Below are positions 19,401 through 27,361 of a DNA stretch of 64,000 nt, in pieces (the first letter of the stretch is position 1; each line of letters begins with the position of its first letter). This DNA is from Solobacterium sp. GTDB lineage: Bacteria > Bacillota_I > Bacilli_A > Erysipelotrichales > Erysipelotrichaceae. The stretch covers positions 62,001-126,000 of the forward strand of contig JAFWFE010000045.1 of the NCBI GenBank assembly GCA_017512555.1. The letters are read 5' to 3'. The translations under genes were made by a program, and so were the position numbers. The notes below the pieces were generated by a model. That model worked only from the letters and a program-made list of their open reading frames with translations, did not search any database and had not been told where the DNA came from.

Positions 19401-19496
19401 GCGGATTCACTGCGGAGAGGGGAATATATCCTGTTCCGTGGTAAAATAAACACAGACGGGTCTTGTATACCGGATCAGATTAGTTTTTATGAATAG
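16437..19496 (+). CDS. dnaE: DNA polymerase III alpha subunit, DnaE type
   Basis: A protein of about 1019 residues, shorter than the ~1100-1160 usual for DnaE. It starts with a PHP domain (HLHIQSSYTLLHS, ALTDHQTMFG). The polymerase core has GPGRGSAAGSLVSY and the catalytic PDIDTDFPDNRR, and a helix-hairpin-helix region lies near residue 830. It ends in an OB-fold (FTGFVMIEKV to the C-terminus), with no tau-binding tail after it. I chose ATG 16437 because MAVHLHIQSSYTLL matches the family; a GTG at 16419 in the same frame is possible. Neither has a ribosome-binding site. It replicates DNA in the cytoplasm; in Bacillota it usually works alongside PolC, which is not in this window. Confidence 0.95.
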   Translation: MAVHLHIQSSYTLLHSTIRIPQLIRKLKEYGFTSAALTDHQTMFGAMSFAREAEKAGIKPILGLEVDCIYHDLSIPFLLLAKDNLGFLNLIHLSSRLNDQDQKCTLEMLKEYSDHCFLIVYGEGGYFDSELIAEDRDGIVHKLTQMKEELPPFDVALSYMDSSLWKLKNRLLKRICRSLQISVCAINKIYYLEKEEDELHQILTGIRTQKNLQDHTLPKISGRYLLRPEEMAELYEEEELARTDTISHACTVNLSQMSKTSLPQYPSPAPLSSAQYLTQLCLAGLQKRLNHQVPQEYTKRLKKELDIILEMHYEDYFLIVYDFIREARKKNILVGPGRGSAAGSLVSYCLGITQIDPIKYNLLFERFLNPERITMPDIDTDFPDNRRGEVIDYVYHRYGEDHVANIVTFGTLGARQVLKDVGKVMNIPTRDIDVLTKLVPNTPKITLQDGIRRSPRMQELIRAEKRYDQLIRCALKLEGLPRHTSVHAGGIVFSRLPLQDILPTMRIGEGIRTTQYSMEYLEDLGLIKMDFLGLRNLSILDGIIRSIQDKDPSFNIMNIPMNDTRTFQVFRDCDTVGVFQFESDGMKNLLAKMRVSSFEDIIAALALFRPGPMENIPLYLENRRDPSKITYPVPELKPVLEESYGIMIYQEQVMQTAEIVAGFSLGKADVLRRAISKKNETEMSALRQEFIRGAMNNHYDENIAGRLFDLIEKFAGYGFNKSHAVAYGLIAYQMAYLKANYPELFYCALLSSVIGDERKTSEYIDECRKRGIEVLYPDVNQSQNEYIYLDHTIRLPLSMIKSVGKTSSATILQERNKGIFQDFFDFTARMSAARINRQVIENLIKAGACDCFGQGRQTLLNALDDALNYAELVRIETDGQTSIDLGLVSKPVIIRRKDTEYENSENERLALGFCLGPHPVISRRAGYHIQAEPLTRIHTTQGYFTGFVMIEKVHQHRTKKGDMMAFVKVSDETAEAELTVMPKLFAQHADSLRRGEYILFRGKINTDGSCIPDQISFYE

Positions 19497-19507
19497 TGGG
19501 GATAGAT

Positions 19508-20179
19508 ATGGCAAAGATTTTAATCGTTGATGATGAAAAGAACATCCGGGAAGTAGTCAAAGAATATGCATTGTTAAATGGGTATGAAGCTGAGGAAGCG
19601 TCCAATGGTTTAGACGCGATCACCATGGTAAGTAATTCGGATTATGACTGTATTATCCTGGATATCATGATGCCGAAGCTGGATGGTTTTTCTACCTGCA
19701 AGCAGATCAAGCAGATGAAGAACATCCCTATAATCATGTTAAGTGCTCGTCAGGAAGAATATGATAAGTTATTCGGTTTTGAACTAGGTGTAGATGATTA
19801 TGTAGTAAAACCGTTCTCACCCAAGGAATTGATGGCCCGGATCAAAGTTGTACTGGACCGTGCCCAGAAAGTACAGACAAATCCCAGGGATATTCTGCGT
19901 TTTGACGGCCTGGTGATCAATGTCCCGGGACGCAGTGTTACGGTGGACGGAGAGAAGGTAAATCTGACACCGAAGGAAATTGACCTGTTGCTGTATCTTA
20001 CCGCGCATCCGAATGTGGCTTTATCCCGTACAAAATTATTGGAAGAAGTCTGGAATTATGATTATTTCGGAGATGACCGCACCGTGGATTCCCACGTGAA
20101 AATGCTGCGGCACAATCTCGGAAGATACAGAGATATGATCGTTACCGTACGAGGAATGGGGTATAAGTTTGAAGTTTGA
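19508..20179 (+). CDS. OmpR/PhoB-family response regulator
   Basis: A 223-residue regulator. Residues about 1-120 are a receiver domain with acidic pocket VDDEK, phosphoacceptor Asp in ILDIMMPKLDG and the KPFSPKEL lysine. Residues about 128-223 are a winged-helix DNA-binding domain (LTPKEIDLLLYL, DDRTVDSHVKMLR, VRGMGYKFEV). ATG 19508 is preceded by GGGGAT; a GTG four codons earlier is less likely. The histidine kinase gene overlaps its 3' end by 11 bases, so the two form a two-component pair. Target genes and signal are unknown. Confidence 0.96.
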   Translation: MAKILIVDDEKNIREVVKEYALLNGYEAEEASNGLDAITMVSNSDYDCIILDIMMPKLDGFSTCKQIKQMKNIPIIMLSARQEEYDKLFGFELGVDDYVVKPFSPKELMARIKVVLDRAQKVQTNPRDILRFDGLVINVPGRSVTVDGEKVNLTPKEIDLLLYLTAHPNVALSRTKLLEEVWNYDYFGDDRTVDSHVKMLRHNLGRYRDMIVTVRGMGYKFEV

Positions 20180-21647
20180 CCGTCATGGCATACGTTTTCA
20201 ATTCTGGTTCTTTTATCTGATTTTCGCGGTTTTCATCGTGCTTCTTCTGGGTATACTTCAGTTTTCCCTGATCAAGCCATATTACCGCAACAACCAGATC
20301 CGGACGGTACAGTATGTATCCAATGAGATACAGCGTTTTATTATTGACGATAACGGAAATACATCCAACGCAACCAAGGCAACCCAGGTAGCAGTAGATA
20401 ACAACGTATGTGTAAATATCATCAACGATTACGGCAAGGTCGTCTATGAGGCGGACAGTCTTGGTTCGGGATGTGTTTTTCATACTCCGGTCAGTTTGTT
20501 ACAGAATACACCGGTATCCATGCAGGATGCGGTTACCTTAAGAGAATATCTGATATCCAATAATAATGAGATGAGTATCAACTTGATCAATGACCGTTCC
20601 AAGCAGGAAATGGTTGTCTACGGACGTACTATACGCTCAAATCTCGGGAACTATTATCTGTTTGTGAATTCTCCTCTGGAGCCTCTGGATTCCATTGTTG
20701 ACTTCTTCTCCAAACAATATATCTTGTACATGCTGATCGTCATTGTTGCGGCATCTCTGATCTCTCTGATCATCTCCCGAAGCTTGTCCGATCCGATCAT
20801 CAAGATGCAGAAAGAGGCAGACAAACTGTCACACGCTGATTATGCTACTGAGTTTGACGGCGGCAGATATACCGAGACAAGAGAACTGGCCGAGACCTTA
20901 AATGACGCGTCTTCCCGTTTGTCCCAGATCGATGAACTGCGGAAAGACCTGATTGCGAATGTTTCCCACGATATCAAGACACCGCTGACCAGCATCAAGG
21001 CCTATGCGGAAATGATCAAGGATATCTCCGGTGAGAACCCGGTAAAGAGGGAAGAACACCTGAATGTGATCATCGATGAGGCTGATTACCTGAATCATCT
21101 GGTCTCGGATATGAGTGAATTATCCAAGATCCAGTCCGGGAATTATATACTACGCTTGTCGAACTTTGATCTGGCGATGAAGATCCGTGAAATTGTGCGG
21201 AATAACTCTGTTCTGATCAATGAAGGTCATTTGACTGTGGATACCGAACTTCCGGATCTGCTTACCGTATACGCGGATGAGACCAAGATAGCCCAGGTGA
21301 TCTATAACTTCTTATCGAATGCCATCAAACATACTCCCGAAGGCAAAACCATTCTGATCCGTGCTTACCGTAAAGAAGATGAAGAAACTGTCCGTGTTGA
21401 AGTCATTGACCAGGGCACAGGAATTGATGAGCAGGAACTCCCGCATATCTGGGACAGATACCAGAAGAGCAGTTCCTCCTTCTCCCGAAGTATTTCCAGT
21501 ACCGGATTAGGACTGGCAATCGTAAAAGCGATTTTGGACGCCCATCACGCGAACTACGGTGTATTCAGCGAAAAAGATGTCGGTTCTACATTCTGGTTTG
21601 AATTGAAACAACCGGACCAGCTGGAAGAGGATGACAACGATGCCTGA
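20169..21647 (+). CDS. Sensor histidine kinase paired with the response regulator
   Basis: A 492-residue membrane kinase that starts at a TTG inside the end of the regulator gene. It has a membrane segment at about 12-34, an extracytoplasmic sensor region of about 145 residues and a second membrane segment at about 182-202. HAMP and HisKA follow, with the phosphoacceptor His267 in NVSHDIKTPLTSI, then a HATPase domain with N box (VIYNFLSNAIKHT), DQGTGI and STGLGLAIVK. The 11-base overlap shows translational coupling. The sensor region resembles no family I can name, so the stimulus is unknown. Confidence 0.96.
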   Translation: MKFDRHGIRFQFWFFYLIFAVFIVLLLGILQFSLIKPYYRNNQIRTVQYVSNEIQRFIIDDNGNTSNATKATQVAVDNNVCVNIINDYGKVVYEADSLGSGCVFHTPVSLLQNTPVSMQDAVTLREYLISNNNEMSINLINDRSKQEMVVYGRTIRSNLGNYYLFVNSPLEPLDSIVDFFSKQYILYMLIVIVAASLISLIISRSLSDPIIKMQKEADKLSHADYATEFDGGRYTETRELAETLNDASSRLSQIDELRKDLIANVSHDIKTPLTSIKAYAEMIKDISGENPVKREEHLNVIIDEADYLNHLVSDMSELSKIQSGNYILRLSNFDLAMKIREIVRNNSVLINEGHLTVDTELPDLLTVYADETKIAQVIYNFLSNAIKHTPEGKTILIRAYRKEDEETVRVEVIDQGTGIDEQELPHIWDRYQKSSSSFSRSISSTGLGLAIVKAILDAHHANYGVFSEKDVGSTFWFELKQPDQLEEDDNDA

Positions 21648-22296
21648 TTATCTTCCGTTTACTGATTTTACAGTCGATCAGGGAGATGACATGTATCATT
21701 TCAACAGTGATTCTGTTCTTCTCGGAAGATTTATGATGGCGAAGCATAATCATCGTGTTCTTGATATCGGCTGTAATCAGGGTATATTGATGCTATATGC
21801 CTCGTTGTATAAGCCCGCTGAAATCACCGGTATAGATCTGTTCCCGGAAGTTCTTGAGCTATGCAGGCATAACCTTGAAATAAACCATGTTTCCGCAAAC
21901 CTGGTATGTACAAATCTTCAAAGTTATCAGGATGATCCGTATCATGTGATTGTCTGTAATCCACCGTACTATGAAAGCGCGGATCATCTCAGAAATGAGA
22001 ATAAATATCTGCGGGTCGCAAGGCATACAGAATCTCTGAATACTGAGGACTTGTTTGCCGGTGTTGACCGCTTACTGCACGAAACGGGTACATTCTATAC
22101 GATCTGCCGTTCTTCGCAGCTGATGAAGGTAATAAACACTGCGCAGAAACATCACCTGTTTCCCAGCACTTTACGTATCGTTTATGACCATCCGGAAGGT
22201 ACCGCAAAATCTGCATTGATGGCCTTTACCAGAAGTAAAACCAGAGATACAGAAATCCTGTATCCTGCATATCTGAACGATAAGAATACATATTAA
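21640..22296 (+). CDS. TrmN6-like tRNA1(Val) (adenine-N6)-methyltransferase
   Basis: A 218-residue Rossmann-fold methyltransferase. It has the SAM-binding motif VLDIGCNQGI, an acidic strand end (ITGIDLFPE) and the catalytic NPPYYES typical of N6-adenine methyltransferases. The length and opening (DQGDDMYHFNSDSVLLG) match the YfiC/YabB group that methylates adenine 37 of tRNA1(Val). I prefer ATG 21640, with GAGGATG 6 bases upstream, to the ATG at 21631. It overlaps the histidine kinase gene, so it is cotranscribed. The substrate is inferred from the family. Confidence 0.88.
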   Translation: MPDYLPFTDFTVDQGDDMYHFNSDSVLLGRFMMAKHNHRVLDIGCNQGILMLYASLYKPAEITGIDLFPEVLELCRHNLEINHVSANLVCTNLQSYQDDPYHVIVCNPPYYESADHLRNENKYLRVARHTESLNTEDLFAGVDRLLHETGTFYTICRSSQLMKVINTAQKHHLFPSTLRIVYDHPEGTAKSALMAFTRSKTRDTEILYPAYLNDKNTY

Positions 22297-22306
22297 GGAG
22301 TATTGT

Positions 22307-23374
22307 ATGAACAAAGAATTTCTGTATACATTGTTAGATACTGTATCTGTCAGCGGATGTGAAGAACCGAATCAGAGAAATGTCCTGGAATATATGAAAG
22401 ATATCGCGGATGAACAGATCGTTGATCCTGTGGGCAATGTCATCAATGTCATACATCCCGAAGCAGAGATGAAAGTACTGCTGGGCGGACATATTGACGA
22501 GATTGGTTTCCGTGTGACGTATATTGACGACCGCGGGATGATTCATGTGCAGAAGGCAGGCGGAGTCAGGCCGGTCCTTTATCTTGGCGCACCAATGCAG
22601 ATCATGCATGAAGTATATGCGGATGGTGTTACCAGTTATCGTAAAATCGAGGGTGTTGGTGTCGTAACTTCCGATTTGACAAAAAAGGGGGATATGAAAG
22701 ATTCCGATCTTCTGATCGATATCGGTGCATCTTCCAGGGAAGAAGCTGCCGCCTGTGTTTCTGTCGGTGATCCCGTATGTGCGGATACCACCGTGCATGA
22801 CTTGCTGAATAACCGTTTCTCCTGCCGTGCTTTGGATGATAAGACCGGTGCCTTTGTGATCCTTGAGGCAGCCAGAAGAGCGAAAGAAAAGGGCTGTAGG
22901 AACGGAATCTACGCGAATACGACGGTTGGTGAAGAAACAACCGGAAGAGGCGCATATTTTGCCGGTGCGCGTGTACAGCCTGATTGTGCCATCATTGTGG
23001 ATGTGACCTGGGCAAACGATTGTCCGGGAACCGATCCTGCCGATACCGGAGATGTGAAAGTCGGCGGTGGTCCCGTGTTATGTCAGAGCGGAATGGTAAA
23101 TAAGAAGATGAATCGTCTGCTGGAAGAAATTGCCGCAGAGAAGAACATACCTGTACAATACGAAGTCGCCGGAGGCAGGACCGCGACAGACGGAGATACT
23201 GTTCTGCAGACCGGTAACGGTGTACCGATCGCGCTTGTCTCTGTTCCGTTACGGTATATGCACAGTTCTGTAGAACTCGCTTCTTATCAGGATCTGGAGA
23301 ATTGTATAGAACTGATTTCCGAATTCCTGGTACGGATAAACACATCTTTTACGTTTTTACCGATTAGTGTTTGA
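22307..23374 (+). CDS. M42-family metallo-aminopeptidase
   Basis: A 355-residue zinc peptidase. Metal and catalytic residues are visible in GGHIDEIGF (about residues 64-72), DDKTGAF and GEETTGRGA, and the C-terminal region has VSVPLRYMHSSVE. Members form large tetrahedral complexes that trim peptides in the cytoplasm; some relatives were annotated as cellulases, which is unlikely here. The ribosome-binding site is AAGGAG. Its stop codon overlaps the -35 box of the rplU promoter. Confidence 0.95.
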   Translation: MNKEFLYTLLDTVSVSGCEEPNQRNVLEYMKDIADEQIVDPVGNVINVIHPEAEMKVLLGGHIDEIGFRVTYIDDRGMIHVQKAGGVRPVLYLGAPMQIMHEVYADGVTSYRKIEGVGVVTSDLTKKGDMKDSDLLIDIGASSREEAAACVSVGDPVCADTTVHDLLNNRFSCRALDDKTGAFVILEAARRAKEKGCRNGIYANTTVGEETTGRGAYFAGARVQPDCAIIVDVTWANDCPGTDPADTGDVKVGGGPVLCQSGMVNKKMNRLLEEIAAEKNIPVQYEVAGGRTATDGDTVLQTGNGVPIALVSVPLRYMHSSVELASYQDLENCIELISEFLVRINTSFTFLPISV

Positions 23375-23399
23375 CGTGATATAAAGTTTTATGTATAAT
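23371..23399 (+). promoter_or_regulatory. Strong promoter of the rplU-rpmA operon
   Basis: TTGACG (23371-23376), a 17-base spacer and a perfect TATAAT (23394-23399). The -35 overlaps the stop codon of the upstream peptidase gene. Confidence 0.88.
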
Positions 23400-23401
23400 C
23401 T

Positions 23402-23500
23402 CTATGTTACTGCCTCTGCGGAGGTCTGTAACCGCTCGAGAAAGGGTTTTAAGTACAGTAAATGTCCCCTTGACGGCGCGTCTTAAGATAGTATGCAGGA
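23402..23500 (+). ncRNA. Probable L21 leader (ribosomal protein autoregulatory RNA)
   Basis: About 100 GC-richer, structured bases lie between a strong promoter and the L21 gene, with self-complementary parts (CTCTGCGGAGG, then a CGGCGCG region). L21 leaders that bind the protein are known in Bacillota at this place. I assign it by position and general look, not by a confirmed consensus. Confidence 0.55.
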
Positions 23501-23510
23501 GGTGTAAAGA

Positions 23511-23822
23511 ATGTACGCAGTTATCGAAACAGGCGGAAAGCAGTTAAAAGTTGAGAAGGGACAGAGCATCTTTGTAGAAAAGATCGTTGCTGAACCGGGT
23601 GATGAAGTTGTTATCGACAAGGTATGTCTGATTTCTGACAACCAGGTAAAGATCGGTAAGCCTTATATTGAAGGTGCCAAGGTTACCTGCAAAGTTGAAA
23701 AACAGGGAAAAGACAAGAAGATCGTTATCTTCAAGTACAAACAGAAGAAGGGTTCTACCCGTCGTAAACAGGGTCATCGTCAGCCGTATACAAAACTGCT
23801 TGTCGAAGCAATTGAGGGTTAA
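23511..23822 (+). CDS. rplU: 50S ribosomal protein L21
   Basis: A 103-residue L21 of normal length, with [11 protein letters not shown] at the N-terminus and the RNA-binding [11 protein letters not shown] near the C-terminus. The ribosome-binding site is AGGAGGTG. The prp gene starts on the base after its stop codon. It binds 23S rRNA in the large subunit. Confidence 0.99.
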   Translation: MYAVIETGGKQLKVEKGQSIFVEKIVAEPGDEVVIDKVCLISDNQVKIGKPYIEGAKVTCKVEKQGKDKKIVIFKYKQKKGSTRRKQGHRQPYTKLLVEAIEG

Positions 23823-24128
23823 ATGATCCGGGTAAACATCACCAGAGAAGATGACAGGATCCGTAAGCTTACGGTTGAAGGTCATGCGGAAATGGATGAT
23901 GCAGGAAAAGACCTTGTATGCGCAGGTGTAAGCAGTATCATGTACGGCTTATGCAACGCGCTGGATGAGATGAATGCCGGCTGTAAGATCAAAGTCGGGG
24001 AGAACCGCTTTGAGATCCAGGATCCGGGATCTTCCGAAACATCGAAGATCATCTTATCTACAGGGTATTATCAGTTAAAAACAATCGAGGAAGTTTATTC
24101 TGAATTCATTAAAATAACGGAGGTGTAA
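23823..24128 (+). CDS. prp: Prp, ribosomal-processing cysteine protease
   Basis: A 101-residue protein with the conserved His of [11 protein letters not shown] and Cys of [10 protein letters not shown] that form the catalytic pair of Prp (YsxB). In Bacillota it removes the N-terminal extension of L27, which is needed for a working ribosome. It sits between rplU and rpmA, the invariant order, and the next gene indeed carries the cleavable extension. Confidence 0.96.
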   Translation: MIRVNITREDDRIRKLTVEGHAEMDDAGKDLVCAGVSSIMYGLCNALDEMNAGCKIKVGENRFEIQDPGSSETSKIILSTGYYQLKTIEEVYSEFIKITEV

Positions 24129-24133
24129 ATATC

Positions 24134-24421
24134 ATGAAATACACATTAAATATTCAGTTCTTCGCAAGTAAGAAGGGTGTCTCTTCCACAAAGAACGGCC
24201 GTGATTCCGCAGGCCGCAGACTTGGTGCGAAAAAAGCCGATGGTGAGTTCGCTACTGCCGGTTCCATTATCTACCGTCAGAGAGGAACACGTATCTATCC
24301 GGGCAAGAATGTCAGCCGCGGTGGTGATGATACATTGTTTGCGACAGCAAGCGGTATCGTTAAATACGAGCGTCTGGGCCGGGATAAGAAACAGGTTTCG
24401 GTTTATCCCCAGCAAGCTTAA
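24134..24421 (+). CDS. rpmA: 50S ribosomal protein L27 with Prp-cleaved extension
   Basis: A 95-residue L27. The first ten residues end in [11 protein letters not shown], the Prp recognition site, where cutting after FF exposes the functional N-terminus that reaches the peptidyl-transferase centre. The rest is typical ([27 protein letters not shown]). The ribosome-binding site is GGAGGTG. An intrinsic terminator follows before obg. Confidence 0.98.
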   Translation: MKYTLNIQFFASKKGVSSTKNGRDSAGRRLGAKKADGEFATAGSIIYRQRGTRIYPGKNVSRGGDDTLFATASGIVKYERLGRDKKQVSVYPQQA

Positions 24422-24432
24422 TTCGTTGAACT

Positions 24433-24457
24433 GCTCCTGTGAATCAGGAGCTTTTTT
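24433..24457 (+). terminator. Intrinsic terminator between rpmA and obg
   Basis: A 7-bp stem GCTCCTG/CAGGAGC with a 5-base loop and six T. Only 14 bases separate the T run from the obg start, so obg must be read through this site or use a promoter inside rpmA. Confidence 0.85.
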
Positions 24458-24471
24458 GAAGTGAGGAACAT

Positions 24472-25749
24472 ATGATTGACTTTATCCATATCAAAGTTAA
24501 AGCAGGAGACGGCGGTAACGGTGCCGTAGCTTTTCGTCATGAGAAATATTATCCCAACGGCGGACCTTTCGGCGGTGACGGAGGACGCGGAGGAAATATC
24601 TATTTTGAAGTGGATACCAATGAAACCACACTTGCCAAACTACGCTTTACCCGTAATGTCAAAGCCGGCAACGGCGGTAACGGTATGACCAAGAAGATGC
24701 ATGGCAAAGATGGTGAAGATGTAACGATCAAAGTACCTCTCGGCACAATGATCCGCAATGCCGCAAACGGAGATCTGCTGGCAGACCTGACCAAGCCCAA
24801 CCAGGTAGCACTGATTGCGCGGGGCGGTAAAGGCGGTCTGGGCAACGTACATTTTGCGACAAGCCGGAATTCGGCACCGGAATATGCGCAGCCCGGTCAG
24901 CCCGGCGAAAGCCTGGAATTACAGATAGAATTACGTCTGCTGGCAGATGCCGGATTGATCGGATTGCCATCTGTAGGTAAATCCACATTCCTGTCCGTTG
25001 TCACCAATGCCAGACCGGAAATCGCAGAGTATCACTTTACGACCATAGAACCCAATATCGGCGTAGTTACACTTCCGGATGAACGAAGCTTTGTCCTGGC
25101 AGATATGCCCGGATTAATTGAAGGTGCAGGCGCAGGACGTGGTCTCGGTCATGAATTCCTGAGACATATCCGTCGTTGTCTGGTACTCATCCATGTGATT
25201 GATATGAGCGGTGAAGAAACCGATCCCTGTGAGGCATATGAAGTCATCAATAAAGAACTGGCAGAGTATGATCTCAGTCTGGAAGAAAAGCCGCAGATCG
25301 TTGTCGCAAATAAGATGGATACGGAATACGCGCAGGAATATCTGGAAGAGTTTAAGCAGAAATATCCTGACTTGAAGGTATATGAAGTGAGTACGCTTCG
25401 TCATGAAGGTCTGGATCCTGTATTGTACGCGGCAATGGATCTGATCGAAGAGAACCGCCAGGTAGAAGAAGACGGAGAAAAAGAAGAAGTTGTCGTCTAC
25501 CGCTATGAACCGAAACAACCGTTATTCAAGATCCTGAATCTCGGTAACCATCGCTGGAAAGTAGAAAGCGATAAGATTGATCGTATGGTGGATGAAGTAG
25601 ACTTTGAATCTGATGAGAGCATCTATCAGTTCGCGCATACTTTACAGCGCCTTGGCGTGGATGATGCGTTGCGTGAAGCTGGTTGTATTAACGGTGATCA
25701 GGTAATTGTCGGTACATATATCATGGATTTTGAGGAGGGAGAAGAATGA
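24472..25749 (+). CDS. obgE: Obg (CgtA) GTPase
   Basis: A 425-residue three-domain Obg. It has a glycine-rich N-terminal domain (GGDGGRGGNIYFEVD), a G domain with G1 GLPSVGKST, DMPGLIEGA and NKMD, and a C-terminal OCT domain (about 350-425). It takes part in late 50S assembly and stress control. The ribosome-binding site is GTGAGGA. Its 3' end overlaps ruvA by 4 bases. Confidence 0.98.
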   Translation: MIDFIHIKVKAGDGGNGAVAFRHEKYYPNGGPFGGDGGRGGNIYFEVDTNETTLAKLRFTRNVKAGNGGNGMTKKMHGKDGEDVTIKVPLGTMIRNAANGDLLADLTKPNQVALIARGGKGGLGNVHFATSRNSAPEYAQPGQPGESLELQIELRLLADAGLIGLPSVGKSTFLSVVTNARPEIAEYHFTTIEPNIGVVTLPDERSFVLADMPGLIEGAGAGRGLGHEFLRHIRRCLVLIHVIDMSGEETDPCEAYEVINKELAEYDLSLEEKPQIVVANKMDTEYAQEYLEEFKQKYPDLKVYEVSTLRHEGLDPVLYAAMDLIEENRQVEEDGEKEEVVVYRYEPKQPLFKILNLGNHRWKVESDKIDRMVDEVDFESDESIYQFAHTLQRLGVDDALREAGCINGDQVIVGTYIMDFEEGEE

Positions 25750-26321
25750 TAGCGTTTGTCAGCGGCCAGGTCGTATCCTACGGAGCAGACTGGGTCATCG
25801 TGGATAATCACGGCATGGGGTGGTATATCAATTTCCCTCATACAGCAAATCTCCGCTTGCATCAGGAAGTACAGATCTATACGTATATGCATATCAGTGA
25901 GAATGATGTGGCATTGTATGGTTTTGAGAGTATGGAAGAGCGTGATCTGTTTTTGCGTCTGATCAGTGTAAAGGGACTGGGGCCAAGGACAGCATTGAAC
26001 ATGTTGTCCAAGACGACCGCCGGAAGATTGATCATGACGATTGAACAGGGCGATGTTGCATACCTGAAGAGTATGCCCGGAATCGGCAATAAAACCGCCA
26101 GCCAGATTATCCTGGATCTCAAAGGTAAGCTGGTGCAGCATCAGGAAGAGGATAAACAGGTATCGGATGAGATCCGTGACGCGATGGAAGCGCTGAAGAC
26201 ATTCGGTTATAAGCAGAATGAGATCAATCAGGCAGTAAAGATTATACGTGAACAGCCGGGACTGACCAGTGATGCATATCTTAAACTGGCCTTGCAGTTT
26301 CTGGCAAAGAAAGTGGGGTAA
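25746..26321 (+). CDS. ruvA: RuvA, Holliday junction-binding subunit
   Basis: A 191-residue RuvA with an N-terminal OB fold, two helix-hairpin-helix motifs (VKGLGPRTALNML and MPGIGNKTASQIIL) and a C-terminal domain that contacts RuvB. It binds four-way DNA junctions and loads RuvB. It is coupled to obg (ATGA overlap) and 6 bases ahead of ruvB. ruvC is not nearby, as is usual in Bacillota, which use RecU. Confidence 0.97.
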   Translation: MIAFVSGQVVSYGADWVIVDNHGMGWYINFPHTANLRLHQEVQIYTYMHISENDVALYGFESMEERDLFLRLISVKGLGPRTALNMLSKTTAGRLIMTIEQGDVAYLKSMPGIGNKTASQIILDLKGKLVQHQEEDKQVSDEIRDAMEALKTFGYKQNEINQAVKIIREQPGLTSDAYLKLALQFLAKKVG

Positions 26322-26327
26322 TCTTTT

Positions 26328-27335
26328 ATGTATGAAAATGATCGCTTGTTATCCGCCTATGCCAACAGCAGAGATGAAGAAGAAACTATCCGTCCTCGTA
26401 CTTTGGAAGAGTATGTCGGTCAGGATGATCTGAAAGGGAATCTGAAAATCTTTATCCAGGCCGCAAAACAGCGTAATGAAGCTCTGGATCATGTCTTATT
26501 GTACGGTCCTCCAGGCTTGGGTAAGACGACACTGGCCTATATTCTTGCGAACGAGATGAATACCCGGATCAAGATCGTATCCGGTCCCAGTATTGAAAAG
26601 AGCGGGGATCTTGCGGCTGTATTGTCGATCCTTGAACCAGGAGATGTCTTGTTTATCGATGAAATACACAGACTTCCCAAGGTAGTGGAAGAAGTATTGT
26701 ATCCGGCAATGGAAGATTTTGTGATCGATGTCATGGTCGGAAAAGAGAGCGGGGCACATAGCGTAAGATTGGATCTGCCTCCGTTTACCCTTGTCGGCGC
26801 TACGACCAGAGCCGGTGATTTATCTGCGCCTCTGCGTGACCGTTTCGGTATTATCTCCAAACTTGAGTATTACACTAATGAACAATTAGAGAGTATTATT
26901 CACAGAACTTCCCGTGTTCTTGGTGTACAGATTGATGATCAGGCTGTATCCGAAATTGCGAAAAGATCCAGAGGGACGCCGCGTATCGCCAACAGACTTC
27001 TGCGCAGGATCCGTGATTTTGCGCAGGTATTGAATGACGGAAAGATCACACAGAAAGTAGCACACGAATCTCTGGAGAAGCTGCATGTGGATTCTCTGGG
27101 ACTGGATGAAGTGGATATCCGTTATCTGAAGGGTATTATTGAACGTTTCCACGGTGGTCCTGTCGGTCTGGATGCCCTGGCAAACTCCATCAGTGAAGAA
27201 ACAACTACTCTGGAAGATGTCTATGAACCTTATCTGATCCAGATTGGGTTTGTGAACCGTACATCCAGAGGCCGTGTAGTCACAGAAAAAGCGTATCAAC
27301 ATCTCAAGATCACGCACAGCGGCAGATTATTCTGA
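26328..27335 (+). CDS. ruvB: RuvB, Holliday junction branch-migration ATPase
   Basis: A 335-residue AAA+ motor with Walker [12 protein letters not shown], Walker [10 protein letters not shown], sensor [18 protein letters not shown] and a C-terminal winged helix ending near GRVVTEKAY. With RuvA it drives branch migration in recombination and repair. It is the last gene of the obg-ruvA-ruvB run. Confidence 0.98.
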   Translation: MYENDRLLSAYANSRDEEETIRPRTLEEYVGQDDLKGNLKIFIQAAKQRNEALDHVLLYGPPGLGKTTLAYILANEMNTRIKIVSGPSIEKSGDLAAVLSILEPGDVLFIDEIHRLPKVVEEVLYPAMEDFVIDVMVGKESGAHSVRLDLPPFTLVGATTRAGDLSAPLRDRFGIISKLEYYTNEQLESIIHRTSRVLGVQIDDQAVSEIAKRSRGTPRIANRLLRRIRDFAQVLNDGKITQKVAHESLEKLHVDSLGLDEVDIRYLKGIIERFHGGPVGLDALANSISEETTTLEDVYEPYLIQIGFVNRTSRGRVVTEKAYQHLKITHSGRLF

Positions 27336-27361
27336 GAGTAAGCATCTTAGAAGGTATTTGT

